Of a stretch of DNA of 64,000 nt, positions 1-13,155 are shown in pieces. The position numbers and the translations under genes are program-made. The stretch is from the NCBI RefSeq assembly GCF_040802235.1, contig NC_133167.1, positions 263,001 through 327,000 on the forward strand, given 5' to 3'. This DNA comes from Manis javanica. Taxonomy: Eukaryota > Chordata > Mammalia > Pholidota > Manidae. Every line of letters starts with the position of its first letter. Positions within the stretch are counted from its first letter, which is position 1. Below the pieces are notes generated by a model, which ran no database searches, was not told the origin of the DNA, and was given only the letters and a program-made list of their open reading frames with translations.

Positions 1-2397
1 TGCCCCAGGGAACAGCACCCAGTGCTCTAGCTGTTTCTCAACTGACAGGCTGAGGCTGGCGATGCCCAGGGCACAGGGTCCCGCCATCACCCCACAGCCA
101 CTTGCAGAGGAAGTGCCCATACAAGGGCATCTCTGGTGACAGTCATCAGGTCTAGTTGGCACACACCTGTGGGAACTAGACTATGAACCCAGGCCTCAGG
201 TGCTGCTGGGTTCACCAACTCTGAGGCAGGCCTAGTCCCCTGGAAACCCCCCAGACACTAAACCGACAACCAGGGTGAATCCTCAGAATGAAATCTGTGG
301 TTCAACAAGTGCAGACAGCAGTCGTGAGGAATGGCGGCCCCAGAGGTGAGATTCTTAGAGAAGAGCAGACTTTGCAACCAAAGTATAATGGGGGCACAAA
401 GCTCATCCTGGCACTGTGGATGAAAAATCGGGGTTCCCGAGGGGAGACGGAGGACCCAGTGCACCTGGGGACAAGGGTGGAGGGCTAGGATGGCGGGGCG
501 ACCACGAGGGAGACCCGACCAATGGGACAGTGCCCGCAGTGCCCCAGCAGTGGCCTCCCCTGCCTCCCGCCATGCCTGCTGCAGGCCAGGCACAGCACCA
601 AAGACACGCGGACACAAAGCAGCTCCTTGGGGACATTCCGAGGGGAGGCAGGCAGGGAAGGAGTGGCCATCACAGGTAGCAGTGTTGGGAAGAACATGGC
701 AGGAGTGGGGGTGCACACTAGGGCAGCTATGGGAGGCCTCAGTGTGAAGGGGTGTCTGGGCAGAGGCAGATGCTGGGCGAAGTGCATGCACATGCAGATG
801 CCCTGAGGTGGGTGTGTGCCAGGGAGTCCAGGGCGGGCAGAGGCGGGCCATGGAGGCAGGCAGAGCACAGCCAGCTCACAGCTCTGTGGCCAGTGGACAG
901 CCGGGACAGTCCTGAGCAGACGAGGGGCAGGTGGGTGGGCTTATACTTCATGACAATAACACTGCCACTATTCGAAAGGAGACTCTAGGATAGCAAACAG
1001 AGAAGGAAGACCAGCAAGGAGGCAGAAGGCAGGCCTGGACCAGAGAGGACAGGGGGCTGAGGACATGGCCAGACAGCGGCCACATCTAGATGGGGTGTGT
1101 TGAGAGAGAAGAGTAAAGCACGACCCACTTTTGGCCAAGCTGCTGGAAGGACTGCACTGCCACTCGCTGGAGAGGCGGAATGTGAGGCGGAGGGGACCCA
1201 CTGTGGGTCTGGCTGTTACAGTGGCGTGCCCTTGGACACCCCTGGATGTGAGTCTGGAGTCTGGGGACAGGTGAGCCTGGGGATGTGACTCTGGGAGCTG
1301 TGTGTGTGCAGACAGCAGCTGAAGCCGGGCCCAAAGGAGAGAGAACAGCCAGAGGCCTGCACCAAGCCCGCAGCACTCCCAGGTGGAGACCGGCAGCAGA
1401 GGCAGCCAGAGGTCAGGAGAAGCACCGAAGAGCGTGACTAGCAGCCCACGCTTCCAAACAGAGAGCAGAACCTACACCAAGGGCTGTGTGCTGGACGGCC
1501 CAGCAGGCCAGAGGCTGGAACCCGGCCTTCGACACAACAGGACAGATGGTAACCTCAGCGAAGCTGCCTCAGGGCAGCAGTGGGAGGAAGGCAGTGAGTG
1601 TGCGAGACGGGCAGAGCACAGGCGGGCCATGCAGGCAGGCCACACATGCAGACCACACACGGGGGCACACCATGCACACAGACCACACACACAGACTACG
1701 CTTCAAGGCATGCAGGGCTGCATCCAGGACCCTAAAGGGTACATTTGGGGGCTGAGTAAATGTGGGGACTAGGTAAAGAAATGGAGAGATGGGACAGGCC
1801 TGGGAATCGGTAGAAGCTGGACGTGGAAGGGAAGTGTCTTGGGAGATGACAACAGTGGTTGGGTAGAGGGTAGCCATTCACCATGAGGAGGAATAGGCTG
1901 GGGGCAAGTGAAAGAGGAGCAATTTCAGAAACACCAAGTGTGGGGTGCCTATGGGAGGCACCCGTGGGGACAGGGGACAGGTGGGCAGACGCTTGAGGTG
2001 CAGCTGGGAACAGGTTTAAGAGGGAGGAGGCTATAGGTCAGAAGAAAGGCCAAGGTGCCTGCACGGAGGACAGCCTGTGGAAGATGCGCTGCATGTGCAG
2101 GAAGGTCAGAATGCAGCACATCTGAAACTGCTGTGCTCCAGACCAGCTCCAACCTCCCCCATGATGATGTGTCCACGGGGCAAAGAACAACGACCAACCC
2201 AGGGGAACAACCTGGAGTAAGATATTCACTTTATCAGGAAACAAACTGCGATACAAAAGACCACTTGGCATGGCCACCTGAGGACCACCTGTGACACCCC
2301 ACACTTCCCTTATCAATGAAGACTCACGAAGTTTGAACACCCATGGTATGGTCACACTGTCCCCAAGGAAATGGGAGGGATGGCGCTCGGTACCTAC
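1..2397 (-). other. ATG4B intron 6 (partial)
   Basis: No coding exon was recognised. It contains CA-rich stretches (about 1635-1700) and unassigned unique or old repeat sequence. A 47-bp segment at 2076-2122 recurs in intron 3 (see findings). Confidence 0.7.
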
Positions 2398-2470
2398 TTG
2401 AGGACCTGGGCGACTGTGTTGGGCCCGTACCACTGGCCGATGGACTTGCCCTCACCAACTCCCATTTGTG
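2398..2470 (-). CDS. ATG4B: ATG4B coding exon 6 (last one in window)
   Basis: The acceptor TTTTTTGCAG precedes CACAAATGGG, and the donor is CTCAA|GTAGGT. It encodes [24 protein letters not shown] and two bases of a Lys codon. No exon continuing K-L-A-V-F-D was found between this and the left edge, so intron 6 is longer than 2.4 kb here. Confidence 0.94.
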
Positions 2471-5400
2471 CTGCAAAAAAACATATCCAGTTAGTAACAC
2501 ACACCCCTGCTCCCACCTACCCCCACAGACGCGGGCGTGTGGCTTTAGGAGCACTTTACAGGAGGCCTGGGCAGGCACAGGGTGCTTCCTCCAAAGGGAC
2601 AGGTACCATCTCAAGGTCTGTCCTTCCCTAAGACAGGGTTTCAGTCCTCAACGAGGATCAGGGCTGGAGAGGAAATGACTCAGGTCAATCCATTCAGAGT
2701 CATGTTTTTACTTCCTTCTGTAAGTGAGAATGCAACGCTAAAACAGAGTAGCATTCAATCTCACTGATGGGGTGTGAGAAAAAGAGCCCGTGAGGCCATC
2801 AAGTCTGATCTCAGACACCGCGGCAAGTGACACACCACTGCAGGTCAGCCTGGGTCCAGCAGGCCAGGCCACGGTGGGGGTGGGCAGAGCGGTCTAAGCC
2901 TCCCGCCTCACACACCACCATCCCAGAGCAGTGCTTGGGGGGACCCAGAAACCCTCTGCCCGCTCCAAACAGCAGGACCCCGCACCCTGCGCAGTCCCAC
3001 CTATCTGGTGAATGGAGTAGTAACTGTCTTTCCTGTCAATGAATGCACTGAGGACGCTGACGTAGCTGTCTGGCTGCTGCTTCCGCTGTGTCCACCTCCA
3101 GTCTATCAGAGACAGATCCGGAAGCTCAGTCTTACCAACATGTGAGAGAAAGTCCTTTGTTTTTACAAACACAAATAGTATCCACATCTTCACTGAAGCT
3201 TTCCAAAGTTAAAAGCCAAATTCACCAGGATTTCAAATACCTATGTGCCAGCTCTTCAGAACGAATCCATACGCAAAGCAGAAAATGATTTCAGTGGTTT
3301 AAACATAATTTCCAAAAGATAGACATTTATTTATCAGCATGCTTTGAGGTCACTTTTTTTAATCAGTAAAAACCAGTGGGTCACTATGCAAGAAAACCCT
3401 GAGCCCTGTGTCTGGCTGGTGATCTGCTCCCACGGCCCACCCCCGAGTCCGCAGAGCAGGCGGCACCACCCCAGCGTCGCGGCTCACCTCGGCCTAGGTG
3501 CCGGCACAGCAGGGCTTGGGCAAAGATCATCTGTCCACACCGCAGCATGCAGCCCCAGCCCGTGTCCGAGGTGGGGCCAGTTCCCCCTGCCACAGTGGAC
3601 AAAGAGAGAGGCACTCACTGTCAGACGGGTCCTAACACCCCCAGGCCGGTCCTGACTGCAGGTACCAGCTCCGCCTTGGGCCTACGCCTTGTAGAACCTG
3701 GTCACACCAAGGTGGAGCTTGCTGGGAAGTGAAATGTCCTGATGACCCGCTCAAAATGGGCAACATATGTAAACAAGACAGTCAGAGAAATACGAATGTG
3801 GGGCAAGCACGTGAAAAGACACTAAGCCTCACAAGTAATCCAGGAAACGCAAAATCACATCAGGAGGACATTTTCCAGCTACCAAAAAAGCAAGAATAGT
3901 GGCTGGGAGTGTGGAAGATGGGCTGCGTGTGCAGGAAGTCAGAATGCAGCACACCTTTCACCCAGACCCAGACCCTGTGTAGACTGTGAGACAGGCCCTA
4001 ACGTGACAGGAAATGCCCCGACACCCTGACCACCAGCACGGTGAGAGGCACACGGTGACAGCGGAGTAGTGACTCAGGGGTCAGGCCCCGCAGGCTCTAC
4101 CCTCGCCCCGCAGCATCACCCACTTGCGCAGAGGGTGGGGTGGGGTGGGGGGACACAAAGCTTACCTCTTGGGGCATGGTGGGGTCACAGAAGGGGCCCT
4201 GTGCGAAGCACGCAGCACAGGGCCTGCTGTGCAGAAACAACCCACCTCCCATACAAACGAGTCATCTCTGCGTGGCAGGGGAGGAGACAGACCCCTGACC
4301 TCCAGAAGGGAGGTGTCTCCTCCCCAACCATTCTGCCAAACAAGGCAGGGCTCCTCAGTCTGTCCTCCAGGGGCGCAGACGTCGGGCCTGCAGGACGGCT
4401 GGGTCCCTCCCAGCACCACAGACTGGGCCCCTGCCCCAGGGCCAGGCACAGTGGCCTCAGGGCAGGTGTGGAATCAGAGTCCAGGGGAAGGACAGCCATC
4501 CCCAGAGCACCTCTGCACTCACATCGTCAACCACTGACCCAGGGACACTGACCACATCCCCTGCATTTTGGTGCTCCCAAAAAGTCAAGTATGGCAGCTG
4601 CTTTATATCCATGTCCTTCTGGAGAACAGATGAGATTACGTCTAGTAGCAGGCCTGACTGACACCCACTCCCAAAGAGGTGCAGCCTCCTGACCCCAAAC
4701 TCCAAAGACAAGGCCAAGAGTGCGTCCCCTTCCCAACCATCCCCAGGGCTAAAATGCTAATAAGAGCCTCTCTAAATGGGACACACTTTAATGCCGCTAA
4801 ACGTGTCACATCCATCTTGCCCTTCAGCAACCCCCACGAGGATGTGTGGAGCAGATGGAAAAAGATGGCGCCCACAGAGCAGTGGCTTCCAGACATCCTG
4901 GACAGGCGGGAAGCAGCTGCATGCCTGACGCAGGGCTCCCTGCGCATTTACAAACACCCAGACCATCCCACAGGGACATGCTACCCCCTGCTCCCTTCTG
5001 GTCCACATCTGCAGCTGCTGGGCATGGCTGACCCTACTGCTGTAGGACCTGGTAACAAACGGTGACATGCAGTTGGAAAATCACTGGCCTCGTAGAATTG
5101 GGGGCCTGGGTGGGGACCTGGCTCTGCCACAGCTAGGGGCCAGACCTCCGCCAGCTTGTTTACCTATGCTGCTGTGAGGATTAAATGAAGTGACAAGCAC
5201 CTGGCATACTGAAAACTGTGTATTCTGTCACATGCTGTGACAAACAGAGCACTTACCGATGGCTGGGAAGTTTTTCCTGTATGTAAACCAAAGCCTTGAC
5301 GCCACATCGGACAAGATCTCATCCTTTTCTAGAGAACATTTAAAAGAAGAAAACACACACACAGAGACTTAAGTTCGTAGGTCAGATGGTACAGAAAGTT

Positions 5401-8400
5401 AGCAGGCAGCTGCCATTAACTATTATGCCATGAGATGCTCTGTGCCAACTGAGCGCTGAGAGCCCAGTGGGCCCGAGCATGGCTGGTACCTGTGAAAAGG
5501 CTATATTTTCTTCCCAGGATCCAAACAGGCTCTGAGGTCTCAGGGAAGTCTTCAAACTCAGCAAATCGGAGAGTGTCATAGGTCAGAGTAGCTATTGGAA
5601 CCAGACACAAGTAGATTAAGTTTTGTAATTTCACAAAACGACATCCCAGATCATTTATAGGATTTCCATATAAAGAGCCTGTGAATTCTGCACCTCAGTG
5701 GCTGGAGGTACCACTACCGACCAAACGGGGCTTTGCCAGGAGATGGGCCTCCCAGCCTACTTGCTGGGCATCGCAGATTTAAAGGCAGTCAGTGTCCATA
5801 CACAAGTGTAACTGTGGATCAGACCCAGGAGACAGAAACAAGGAAAAAAGGCTTCTTGGTTTTTTACTTAGACCTGAAGAGCAAAAAGTGAAATGAAGCC
5901 ATACCTCTCGCACTTAATCTCTGTACACAAGGAAGGCCACAGACAAAACAGAAGGTAAAGCAAGTGTTCATGGCTGTTCCAAGACTTACCAGACGTGTGC
6001 CCCTTGGGGCACACACCCAGACACTGTGGTGAAGGCAGATGCTTCCAGGGAACAGTCAGGAAAGCTTCAAAAGACTTGGGGTCTAGTCCATACCTGACTG
6101 CCCAATTAGGAGCAGTCAGCTGTGGAGGGGCAGGATGCCTCCAGAAATGGAGAGACAGACCTGTCTGCAAGGTACCCCAAGACCCTGGGTCCTGAAAGGT
6201 CTGCGGCCTGTTTCGCTTGGCCGTCGCTACCAGGGAACCCTGGTTCCTGAGGAGGTGGCTGTGTGTAGTGCGCAGCATCTGGACACTGTGCCAACAAGAG
6301 CTGAGCAGCAGCTCATCCCACACTGCTTCCTGAGGAAACGAGAGGGCCTAATACCCCTCCTGTCCACAGAACCCCTTCTGCACATGGATCTGAGACCAAC
6401 GCCCACAAGGCGAGCTGCCCATGGAGTGTCCTGGGGTACACTCTTCAGAGCACCCTTAACACACCACTCTCACCCTCAACAGTGCCAAGCCACTCCCACC
6501 TCACTGACAATTTCACAGAAGTCCTGGGAAAACCTAAAATACTCTATGAGCTTCCCCCCACCTGTGAATTTATTTTTTGACAATAACCCCACCTTTTGGT
6601 AAAAATGACATATACTATTTATTTAAAAAACTCCAAAACTACAAAATTACTATGAAAACCATCTGCAGCCTCCACCCAGCCATGAGCCAACTTCCAGAAG
6701 TCTCTAGGCACAGACACACACACAACACCATGCCACACCTGTGGCTTCGCCTTTACTCCTCTCCACAGCCACATGGATGAAGAGCTCCCACAGGCGCACA
6801 GTAGCTCTGAGCAGTCTGCAGCGCACTGTCCATGCCACCACGACCTCTGGTGCCCCATCAGGGTGCTCCTGGAGTTTCCTGCTGAGCCTCCCTGAGTATC
6901 CCTGGGTGGGCCCAAGCCCTGGGGAAGTCAGGGTAGACTGCACGCTCTGGCACCTGCCAGCCAGGGCTCAAGCCCCGCTCCAGCACTCACAGGAGCTGAG
7001 GCTCCTGGCCACTTGCTTATGGAAATTCCTTCACCCATCAAACAGGGAAGAACAACAAGATGCCCTCCCAAGGTGGTCCACGAAGCCCCTCCCAGGAGGT
7101 GCTCAAGGCTGGCAGACAGAAGGGCTCCGTAGTCAGCTGGTGTCATTAACATCTAGGACGAGAAGTGCGGGCTCGAAGGCTGGTGATTTAACTACTCCTG
7201 GGAGGCTGACCTGGACGTGCAGCTAATTCCCAGTTCCAGGGTTGGGAAAGCAGTGCTCGCTGAACTAACCCAAGGCAACAGAAGGCCCTGCATCTGCACC
7301 CTAAATAACCAGGCTTTGGGAACCCAGACCCAGCTCTGCCTGGATTTGTACCTGAAGCCCGACAGGGTCGGAGCAGCCCTGCAGCCTGGGGTGCCTGCTG
7401 GGCGGCAGTGCTGCCGTGCCCCCACCCCCAGCCACCGGCTTCCTCCAGGGCTTCGCTCTGCCTGCCCCGCCATTGACAATGCCAGCCACGCTGCTCTGTG
7501 ATCAGGAAGAAATAACTTAAAGCCTGAGTTTACTTCTCCCTTTGTGTTCACAGGATCACATGTTTCTGTAGGTGATCATAAAAACTACATAGAGATGGAT
7601 GAGAGCTCCATCTTTTGAAGGAGCTGAGAACACCACAGTGTCTCTGCTACCTCTCCAGTCACCTCTGGGTCTTCAGAAATCACTGCTGCCTTAGCCTCCA
7701 GGCTTTAACCAGCAGGTACACTCAAGCCCATGAGGTTTACTTTCAAGAAGAAAAGGACATGAACGCCACCTGACTCCAGGTGACGACACCGCAGGACCAC
7801 AGTTCTCACCCCAGCGCAGGGGGCCTTCTACTGACGTCAGAGGCCCTTCAAAGACCACAGCTTCAGACACGTGCAGCCTTCCAAGTGCCTGGGGTAACTG
7901 TCTCTTCTGCAGGCTGTGCCAGATGGTGTGGCATGTGTGAAGGGGCCGCACACTGTACCAAAGTTGGGTCAGCTCTGAAGCTGCATCACTCAAGTAGCAA
8001 AATGCAAAGCAGGCATTATTTCTTTGGTTTACTAGCAAATGTGACAGACAATGAAGCCAACTTCAGAGGGAAGTAGTGAGAGGTGTGCTGTGAAGATGTT
8101 ATGACAAATTTGCTACTGTAACTAACAAAATTGCAGGTTGTGTAGCCTCAGACTCATTCCTCTGGGAGCCAAAGCAGGCGAGGGCAGAGAGACACCGGAG
8201 AGGGGTAAGGCATTGGGGTGACCCCACCTCTTGCCGGCTTGCCAAGGGTCTGGAGGCCATAGCGCATGTTACCTGCAGGGTCCCTAAGGAGGGCTGTGAA
8301 CGCCCGTCTGCCCCCGGCCCCCGACGGCCTTTCTGGCCTCCATTAGAGCCGGGGCCGTGTTCACCCTGTTCCCGCAGCCACCGAGGACCCCAGGCACTGG

Positions 8401-11400
8401 GAGCAGCTATGCTCACAGCCGAGACACGCCTTCCCTGCAGCGTGGAACCGAAGGTCTGCCTGCTGTCATCGCATGGCCCACCCCCGCTGGTGACCTTTCT
8501 GTACCTCGGTTTTCTCACTGGTAAAAGGGGAACAGCTGTGCTTTCCTCAAGGCCTGTGTGAGGAAGAAACAAGTTAGTAACTGTGAAAAGCTGTGCCCCA
8601 CACTGGGCAACAGGAGGCACATTCTGGGGGGCCCATCAGGGAATCTCGGACCCAGGCGCAGTAGCGATGCCCCATGTAAAGGAGACAGTCTCCGTGCTCT
8701 GCGACTGAGGTGCAGCACCAAGCACAGAGTGCACGGGAGACTGACTCAAACGTGGGTGCTCCTTCCCTGAAGTTAACTAGGCACACTTTCCTCATGAGAC
8801 AGGACTGCATCTGGGAGCAGCATCAGCCACCAGCGCCACTTCACAGGCTGGTCCCAATGTCCTTATGCCTTATCAGCCGGAAGAAGAGGCCTGTGGGCCT
8901 CAGCACCCACCCAGAGGAGAGCAAGTGTGGCACCCCTCTGCAGCCATCAGGGGTCCTGACTGGCCAGCAGAGGACAGGACCAGCCTGAAATGCCACAGGC
9001 CTGGGCACCCGCCAGCTCCCTGGCATGGAGGGAGCTCTCATTCAGCACAGGCTGAGGTGCCTGGACAGACTGCCAAGCTCCCTGGTCTCTGGGTCTTACT
9101 TTCTAATTGAAGAATAAGTAATTTTTCTAAATTCCACTCATTTCTAAAGTTCAACTTTCTAATTTCTATTAAGATTTGTTGTTGGAGACTGAGCCCCCGT
9201 GCAGCTGTAGGACACACGACCTGACATCTCGAAGCCCAGCCTCTTCTCCCAAACGGAGCAAAGCCAGAGGGGGTGAGAACACACTTGGTGCCCTCAAGGT
9301 GCACAGCATCCCCCCAACAGTGCGGGCCTCCTCTTTTGCATATTATTTCAGGCCTCACTACTTTTGAGATGAAACTAAATTCCTCCTCCCCCAAACAAAA
9401 CACCGCTGTTATCATCAATACTAATTTAGCCAAAATATGTACTAATACTTCTGCAGAACAGAATATATGAAACACCAGTACAGAAAACATTTTACTAGAA
9501 AGTAGTGCTTTTCTATTTTGAAGCTAAAGTTCACAATCATTAACATTCACACATACCCGACCAACAAGGTGGACCGACTCTAAGGCTCCTTTACCGACTC
9601 TGCTCCCAGACTGACCAGCTCTGTGGGGCCCCAAAGCCAGTAGCCTCCACAACGCCCAGAGGGTCCCGGCCTTATTCCACAGTGCTATCATCCATCATCT
9701 TCACACACGTCAAGTCACTCATGAAGCAGCTCACATACCTCCTGAGTCAAAATAAAAGGAGTCAAATCTCTAAAAGAATGCCAGTTTCCAGACTCCCAGG
9801 TAATGGAAATGAGACAATGCGCAGAAGCAAAAGAGACAGGCACCGTCCACACCGCCCACCTTGAGAAAAAGGTCGTTTTGGAGCCGCTGTCCCCCATTTG
9901 GTCACCTGGGTTCCAGACATTTAATTTTCCACATCTTCTTCCCTCAGGTGTCCCTGATCACACCCCGAAGAGGAAGCAGAAACCCTTTAACAGTGTGGTT
10001 AATTCCATCAGAAAAAAAATTTTGATTTAATATTATTAATCTAACAGAAAAATAGAGAATTGTGCCTAATGAACATAACCAACTTCTCTCTACTTACAAG
10101 TACATTGTAAGTCAACCAGAGAGAGCTGCAAAAAACACACACCACCAGATTTCTTTCAGAGCTTACTTTTAACACACTGTGTTTCAAAGACATTTCTCCA
10201 AAACATTTATATTTTCTGGGAGATTATGCTTTATAAATAAAATCAAAGGAAGGATTCTCCCCTTTCTTTGGAAAACGCTCATGCTTAAGATTATGGGTTT
10301 GCAAGTAGTTATTTTTTTAATCCCAAATAGTTTACATGCAGATGCTGGTGGTCCAGTTCCGAATGAAGAATAAGAAAAAAAAAAAGGGAAAGAAAAAGAG
10401 CAAGAACTTGGAACCTCAGCTCCCTGAGGAAACTAAAACTGCTGCTCTAGTGAACATGCTGGACAGAGTGACCACATGTACCCACTGCCGGCAGCAGGCA
10501 GTCCTCTTCCCAGTCATACCTACACTAACAGACTGGGACTGCATCATACACAAACCCTACCAACGGACATTCTCATGGTTCGGGATCGTCTAAGTCATCA
10601 TCAGCTCAAGTTCTGCTTCATCCACGACCAGCCACGTGCCACACACAATGTGAAAGACACATGCAAGCGTGAGGCACTGGCTCTGTCCTCCAGAAAGGAC
10701 AGTGTGGCTGTGTAAGTGCAGACAACCAGCCAGTTGGTCGAACATGGAGCCTTGTCTGCATGGACAGCGTCGGGGTCTGTGGAGAAGACGACCGGCCTGC
10801 AGCCTGCCTGCCTCCTCTGAGCCTCTACATGCCAGCAGCCCTGGGCTCCCTCTCCCTGGCCCCTTTCGCTTTCCTCCTGCACTCAGACCCTCCATGACTC
10901 AGCCAGTGTGGCCACACACACACTTCTACCTCTAGTCCAGGCCCACAGACCCAAAGGACCCTGGATATCCTGACAGGATGTCTAACAGGCACCTCGCAGT
11001 CAACACATAAAAAAACAAACTCCCAATGCTTCCCGGCCCCAGGTATTTTCCACCTGAGATTCCCGTAACGGTCATAAACCTCAGTACCATTTTCAACTGC
11101 TCCTCTCCACCCCTACCCCTCACCATACGGTTTGCTATTGTCCCGACCTTCGAACATACCCAGAACTCCACCTCCTCTCCCAACACTGACCTAAGCTTCC
11201 AAGGCCTCTGGCTAGCTCACTGCAAGAGCCTCCCAACTCCTTCGGTGTCCTTGCTTCTGCCCTTGCCCCCTGCAGTATATTCTCACAGAGCAGCCACGCA
11301 AGTCTGCTGAACATATGGTCACGTTACTCATCCTCTCAAACACTCCCAAAGGGTCACCATCACCTTCAGAATAAATAAACACTCAAGTCCTCACTATGAC

Positions 11401-13155
11401 CCAACACAGCCCCATGACCGGGCCCAAGTCACCTTTAGCTCCTGCTTCTCACCCCACCCATTGTACCCTGGCCATGAGGGCCTGCCAGCTCCCCGAGCAG
11501 GCCCTTGGTCCTTCTGCTTGCACTGCTTTTGGGTCCTGGTCAGAATTTTGCAGTGAGACCTTTCCTGGCCATCCTGGCTACACCTGCTTGGCCCACATCA
11601 TTCCACCTTGTGAGCACACCGTTGGTGTTACGTCCAGAACGTCGGCTAGGCATGGTTTTTCCTGTTTTCTTTAATTCTCTAACCCCAGCATCTAGAACAC
11701 GCCGACAAAGACCATACATTCAATAATAAACATGGTTATTGAATGGATGACCACAGAGCCACCGGGAACTACAGAGTGCTTGGTCATGGGAGGCAGAATC
11801 CATAAGGACTCCAGGAATCAGGGGAGGCAGGGCCATGAACCATCCCCAAAGGAGATGCAGCACCACCTCAGCAAGAAAGCCCCACCATGCCCCACAAAAC
11901 ACCACACATTATCTTTATCATCATCCACAGAGGCCCCTTCTACTTTGAAGCAGCCTTCCGTGTCCCATTAGGGTATCATCACATGGCTACTCCTCTAACT
12001 TTAACATGATTTTCACACTTAAGGTAACATGAATGACATTAAACTGGTTTTAAACCTCTCATTTTAATGGTCTTAGGTATCCAAGCAGCAATAACTTAAA
12101 AGAAAGCTGATATTAATTCTATTCCTTTCCCCACCCAATGCCCCCAGCACACAGTGCAACAGCATCCGGTATTTTTTAAAACAAACTTCACAAAAAATAC
12201 ATCTGGTTAATCTGCTCCTTTGGGAGTCAGGATTACTGTCTCCTCCTGTCATCTTACATTTAAGTGATGAGATACCACAATCATCGCCATGCATGCATAT
12301 GTTACAGTGTCCAAACTGAGATTTCAGTAAATTTGTGCCACAGCTTCCTGGAAAAGAAAAACGAAGCAAAAACGATGCTATCCAGAATGACAGCTGGGAT
12401 TAAACAGACCAGGGTAGGGGGTGGTACTTGAAGGCAAATCACTCCCTTCAAGGAATGAAAGCACTAAAACTGCCGCAGGATGAGAGAACCTGTGTGCAAA
12501 TGCTTTCGAGGCTAACTGGACAAAGTCCCAAAATATCTTGCCAGCAAAGATTAAGGAGTTGCCTCCTCTGGTACAGAAGCACGATGAGATAGGCCAAAAC
12601 ACCACGAACACGGATACTCAGGTGTCTATATATACATACACACCCCCAACACACGCACTGTGCGTTAGGATGCGGCTTCTTTCTTCAATCGCAGAAAAGG
12701 AAGCTTAGATGATCTATTGTTTGCTGAATTTTAAAAACACATGAGTGTGCTAGGAGAGCTGGAGGTTTCTCGCCTCCGACGTGCCAATGTAACTTCCTCA
12801 GGGTTGAGGAGGTACCGCTCCCTGGCTCCCGGCGGGGAGCACACACTTCCCCCGCCCGAGCCCCCGCGCCGCCTGGCGCCCCTCCGTCCCCGACGCCGGT
12901 GCCCTGCTTGGCGAGCCAGCGTGGGGCCTGGAGGCAGGGCGCGGCTGGGAAAGTGCGGGGACGCAGACACACCCCGGACTGTCAGCTCCGCGCTGGCCTC
13001 CCGGGACGCCGCCCACGCCCCGGCCGCGCCAGGGCCCCGCCGTCCCCGGCCTCCAGGCCCGGCCCGCGCCGCGCCAGGCCCCGTGGGGCCGAGGGGGCCA
13101 GGCGAGCCCGCCCGCGGGACGCCCCGCGCCCGGCCAGGACCTCACCTGCGTCCAT
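2398..13155 (-). CDS. ATG4B: ATG4B, autophagy cysteine protease (5' six coding exons, gene continues off the left edge)
   Basis: ATG4B cleaves the C-terminus of LC3/GABARAP (ATG8) precursors and delipidates membrane-bound ATG8; it is cytosolic. Six coding exons are visible: 13146-13155, 5490-5591, 5257-5328, 3488-3586, 3001-3102 and 2398-2470. They join in consistent phase (10, 102, 72, 99, 102 and 73 nt) to give residues 1-152 plus two bases of codon 153. All have AG acceptors and GT donors on the minus strand. The N-terminus starts [13 protein letters not shown], and YDTL (8-11) is a LIR-like tetrapeptide. The catalytic Cys74 is present in the motif DTGWGC of exon 4. The catalytic Asp and His of the family lie in later exons outside the window. 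The translation is very close to remembered human ATG4B, and I see no frameshift or stop. The gene shares a CpG-island promoter with THAP4, which runs the other way. Confidence 0.96.
3001..3102 (-). CDS. ATG4B: ATG4B coding exon 5
   Basis: The acceptor CTGATAG precedes ACTGGAGGTGG, and the donor is CAGATAG|GTGGG. It encodes [14 protein letters not shown] through [14 protein letters not shown]. Phase 1 at both ends. Confidence 0.95.
   Translation of the reverse strand, partial: TGGGHSGSSSQTATSASSVHSLTGKTVTTPFTR
3488..3586 (-). CDS. ATG4B: ATG4B coding exon 4 (catalytic Cys74)
   Basis: The acceptor GTGGCAG precedes GGGGAACTGG, and the donor is CCGAG|GTGAG. It encodes residues 62-94 with [18 protein letters not shown]. 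The first Cys of this motif falls at position 74 by exon counting, the known ATG4B nucleophile. Phase 1 at both ends. Confidence 0.96.
3745..3925 (+). mobile_element. old L1 ORF2 fragment in ATG4B intron 3
   Basis: It reads like a decayed LINE-1 reverse-transcriptase-region sequence: caaaatgggcaa, then cgtgaaaagacactaagcctcac, then cgcaaaatcacatcaggagg, then gtggctgggagtgtgg. This is the order of the L1 ORF2 3' half (alternating K-W-A, M-K-R-C-S and REMQIK-type segments). It is heavily mutated. Edges are approximate. Confidence 0.55.
5104..5215 (+). repeat. MIR SINE remnant
   Basis: It matches the MIR pattern in order: gcctgggt, ggctctgccac, then ttacctatgctgctgtgaggattaaatgaa and a final cacctggcata. 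It lies just left of ATG4B exon 3 within intron 3. It is an ancient tRNA-derived SINE shared by all mammals. Confidence 0.7.
5257..5328 (-). CDS. ATG4B: ATG4B coding exon 3
   Basis: The acceptor CTCTAG precedes AAAAGGATGAG, and the donor is CATCG|GTAAG. It encodes residues 38-61 ([24 protein letters not shown]), phase 1 at both ends. Confidence 0.95.
5490..5591 (-). CDS. ATG4B: ATG4B coding exon 2
   Basis: The acceptor CCAATAG precedes CTACTCTGACC and the donor is G|GTACC. It encodes residues 4-37 (T-L-T-Y-D-T-L to R-K-Y-S-L-F-T), phase 1 at both ends. Human has Ile where this sequence has Leu35, as I recall. Confidence 0.95.
8490..8600 (+). repeat. MIR SINE remnant
   Basis: It contains ctgtacctcggttttctcac followed by tggtaaaagggga and gcctgtgtgaggaagaaac. 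This is the MIR core (ctgtgcctcagtttcctcatctgtaaaatggg type), diverged. It is in ATG4B intron 1. Confidence 0.6.
11210..11750 (+). repeat. LINE-2 (L2) 3' fragment
   Basis: The layout follows the L2 3' end: gtcacgttactcatcctctc, then a segment ending aaataaacactcaagtcctc, then the composition typical of the gcctttgcactgctgttcc region. It finishes with ccccagcatctagaacacgc and a tail of ttcaataataaacatggttattgaatgga. The terminal repeat-like TGAATGA tail is diagnostic of L2/MIR 3' ends. Confidence 0.7.
13146..13155 (-). CDS. ATG4B: ATG4B coding exon 1 (start codon)
   Basis: ATG GAC GCA G is followed by the donor GTGAG (13145-13141), encoding M-D-A with the next Ala codon split. The ATG sits in the sequence AAGATGGAC, itself a YY1-like core. 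The 5'UTR extends right into the CpG island; the transcription start cannot be read from sequence alone. Confidence 0.93.

Larger units (their letters stand above)
5592..13145 (-). other. ATG4B intron 1
   Basis: This 7.55-kb intron lies between the three-codon exon 1 and exon 2. It holds MIR and L2 remnants (listed separately), an A-rich tract at 10374-10408, and otherwise unassigned sequence. I found no other coding exon in it. Confidence 0.85.

Noticed and set aside
1-2397. search for ATG4B exon 7 and later
   Set aside because: No minus-strand segment encodes K-L-A-V-F-D or W-S-S-L-A-V-H with an acceptor; these exons must lie beyond the window.
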